Below are positions 6,420 to 7,448 of a DNA stretch of 7,448 bases, piece by piece; the first letter of the stretch is position 1; each line of letters begins with the position of its first letter. Origin of the DNA: Verrucomicrobiales bacterium (GTDB lineage Bacteria; Verrucomicrobiota; Verrucomicrobiia; Verrucomicrobiales; V1-33); assembly GCA_023253575.1 (NCBI GenBank), contig JALRGB010000259.1, positions 1 through 7,448 on the forward strand, given 5' to 3'. The notes beneath the pieces were generated by a model, which did no database searches, was not told the origin of the DNA, and saw only the letters and a program-made list of their open reading frames with translations. Both the position numbers and the translations under genes were made by a program.

Positions 6420-6553
6420 ATTACTTATTACAGCAGGGACGAGGGATGAGCTCCCCTCATTACGACTAAAGGATTACCGTAAATCCAGCGAAGTGCTCTG
6501 GGCGGAGGGAGTGGGGCTTGAGGGAAGTGGGGGATTGGTATAAGGACGAAGTG
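6420..6553. promoter_or_regulatory. Divergent intergenic region with two small inverted repeats
   Basis: This 134-bp stretch separates two divergent genes and must hold both promoters, although no strong -35/-10 pair stands out. It contains ATGAG/CTCAT (6446-6450 and 6456-6460, 5-base loop) and GGATT/AATCC (6471-6475 and 6482-6486, 6-base centre), which could be operator half-sites. A possible + strand pair, TTGAGG (6518-6523) and TATAAG (6539-6544), has a 15-bp spacer and would place the RNA start almost on the start codon, so it is doubtful. Confidence 0.4.
6542..6546 (+). promoter_or_regulatory. Ribosome binding site of the PSCyt1-domain gene
   Basis: AAGGA lies 7 bp before ATG 6554, the clearest Shine-Dalgarno in the window. 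An in-frame GTG directly before the ATG (6551) is spaced less well. Confidence 0.65.
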
Positions 6554-7448
6554 ATGACGTCTTTTATCACCTCCGTTTTTCGGGTTGGGCAGGTTATGGG
6601 GCTAGCGTTTGGGCTGGTTCTGCCGGCGGGCGGGGCGGTGGATTTCACCAAGGACATTCGGCCGGTGTTGGAGGCTTCGTGTATTCAATGTCATGGTGCG
6701 GAGAGTGACAAGGGTGGACTTCGTTTACACACGGCCGAGGCGTTGCGGGCGGGAGGGGATTCGGGAGCGGTGGTGGCGTCGTCCGATGTGGAGGCGTCGC
6801 TGCTGTTGCAGCGGGTGCTTTTGCCCGAGGATGACGACGAGGCCATGCCTCCGCAGCACAAGGCTCCGCGACTGACGGTCGAGCAGGTGGCGCAGCTCAA
6901 AGAATGGCTGGCGACCGGAGCTCCTTTTCCCGAGGGCACGGTGCTTCAGCCGTTTGATCCCGAGACGGCAGTGGGGCCGCGCGACGGCGAAAACCTCGTG
7001 GCCATCAACATTTTTCCACCCGGTTGTTCGTTGGAAACGAAGCGCGATGATCAGCGATTGGTGGTGATGGCGCGCTATGCTGATGACACGACTCGTGACA
7101 TCACCAAAAAAGTTGCCTTTACGGTGGCCGATCCCGCGTTGGTTCGGCAGGAAGGAAACCGGTTTTTTCCGGTGGCGGACGGGGCTTCGACGATTCGCGT
7201 CGAGTTTTTCGGGCAGGTGGCCGAGGTGCCGTTGGTGGTGGCGCGGGCGACGGCCGAGCGGCCGGTCAGTTTCCGGCTTGATGTCATGCCGGTCATGGAG
7301 CGCGGCGGGTGCAATACGGGATCGTGTCATGGATCGGCCCGGGGGCAGGATGGATTTCATCTCTCGCTTTTTGGATATGATCCTGAGGCCGATTATTATC
7401 GCATCACGCGGGAACTCGGTAGTCGGCGTCTCAATTTGGCCATTCCCC
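6554..7448 (+). CDS. PSCyt1 / Ig-like / DUF1549 planctomycete-type cytochrome protein (3' truncated)
   Basis: The frame runs from ATG 6554 to the window edge without a stop; 298 residues are visible of a protein that in this family usually reaches 700-1,000. Residues 1-28 form a signal peptide (hydrophobic core, AGGA near the end), so the product is exported. A PSCyt1 domain follows, with the haem c motif CIQCH (43-47), the early VDFTKDIRPVLE stretch (29-40) and the typical MPP (98-100). Residues about 148-230 match a bacterial Ig-like (Big2-type) domain by pattern: QRLVVMARYADDTTRDIT. From about 240, GGCNTGSCHGSARGQDGF (251-268) then LSLFGYDPEADYY is the hallmark opening of DUF1549; DUF1553 would be expected beyond the edge. 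These proteins are abundant in Planctomycetes and Verrucomicrobia and are often linked to polysaccharide breakdown loci; the biochemical role is largely unknown. Family call is strong; function is not established. Confidence 0.9.
   Translation, partial: MTSFITSVFRVGQVMGLAFGLVLPAGGAVDFTKDIRPVLEASCIQCHGAESDKGGLRLHTAEALRAGGDSGAVVASSDVEASLLLQRVLLPEDDDEAMPPQHKAPRLTVEQVAQLKEWLATGAPFPEGTVLQPFDPETAVGPRDGENLVAINIFPPGCSLETKRDDQRLVVMARYADDTTRDITKKVAFTVADPALVRQEGNRFFPVADGASTIRVEFFGQVAEVPLVVARATAERPVSFRLDVMPVMERGGCNTGSCHGSARGQDGFHLSLFGYDPEADYYRITRELGSRRLNLAIP

Noticed and set aside
6518..6544. TTGAGG/TATAAG as the promoter of the PSCyt1 gene
   Set aside because: The spacer is 15 bp and the -10 overlaps the ribosome site, so the transcript would lack that site; kept only as a doubtful candidate.
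6725..7360. Open - strand frame (211 codons) opposite the PSCyt1 gene
   Set aside because: Arg/His-rich shadow; the + strand frame carries clear domain motifs, a signal peptide and a strong ribosome site.

Overview
The window looks like a piece of a GC-rich bacterial chromosome, most probably from the Verrucomicrobiota or a related PVC lineage. The main clue is the last gene, which begins a Planctomycete/Verrucomicrobia-type cytochrome protein (PSCyt1 domain, Ig-like domain, start of DUF1549). A ThrH-type phosphatase and a secreted Ala/Trp-rich repeat protein fit the same picture. The lineage is inferred from protein families, not from a marker gene.

Layout. Positions 3-506 (+) hold the C-terminal end of an unrecognised protein with a long proline-rich tail. 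A tightly packed + strand run follows: folD (517-1422), then a spermidine/putrescine-type ABC transporter made of two permeases, potB-like (1488-2405) and potC-like (2413-3243), and a periplasmic binding protein, potD-like (3336-4370), then thrH (4418-5026). Gaps are 10, 65, 7, 92 and 47 bp, so one transcript is plausible. A short hairpin (5056-5074) lies between thrH and a convergent - strand gene (5106-6419) that encodes a secreted protein with nine degenerate 32-residue repeats. A 134-bp divergent intergenic region follows. From 6554 (+) the PSCyt1 protein runs off the end of the window.

How the genes relate. PotB and PotC would form the membrane channel fed by PotD. No ATPase gene (potA) lies in the window, so the energising subunit must be encoded elsewhere. 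FolD makes one-carbon folates and ThrH dephosphorylates phosphoserine and/or makes phosphohomoserine, so both flanking genes touch serine/one-carbon metabolism; a functional link to polyamine uptake is not shown. The repeat protein and the PSCyt1 protein are divergently transcribed and both appear to be exported.

I see no tRNA, rRNA, CRISPR array or insertion sequence. No convincing novel system is present. The points most worth a second look are the 92-bp potC-potD spacer, with its stem-loop and overlapping Arg-rich small frame, the phenylalanine substitutions in the PotD pocket, and the regular 32-residue repeat protein.
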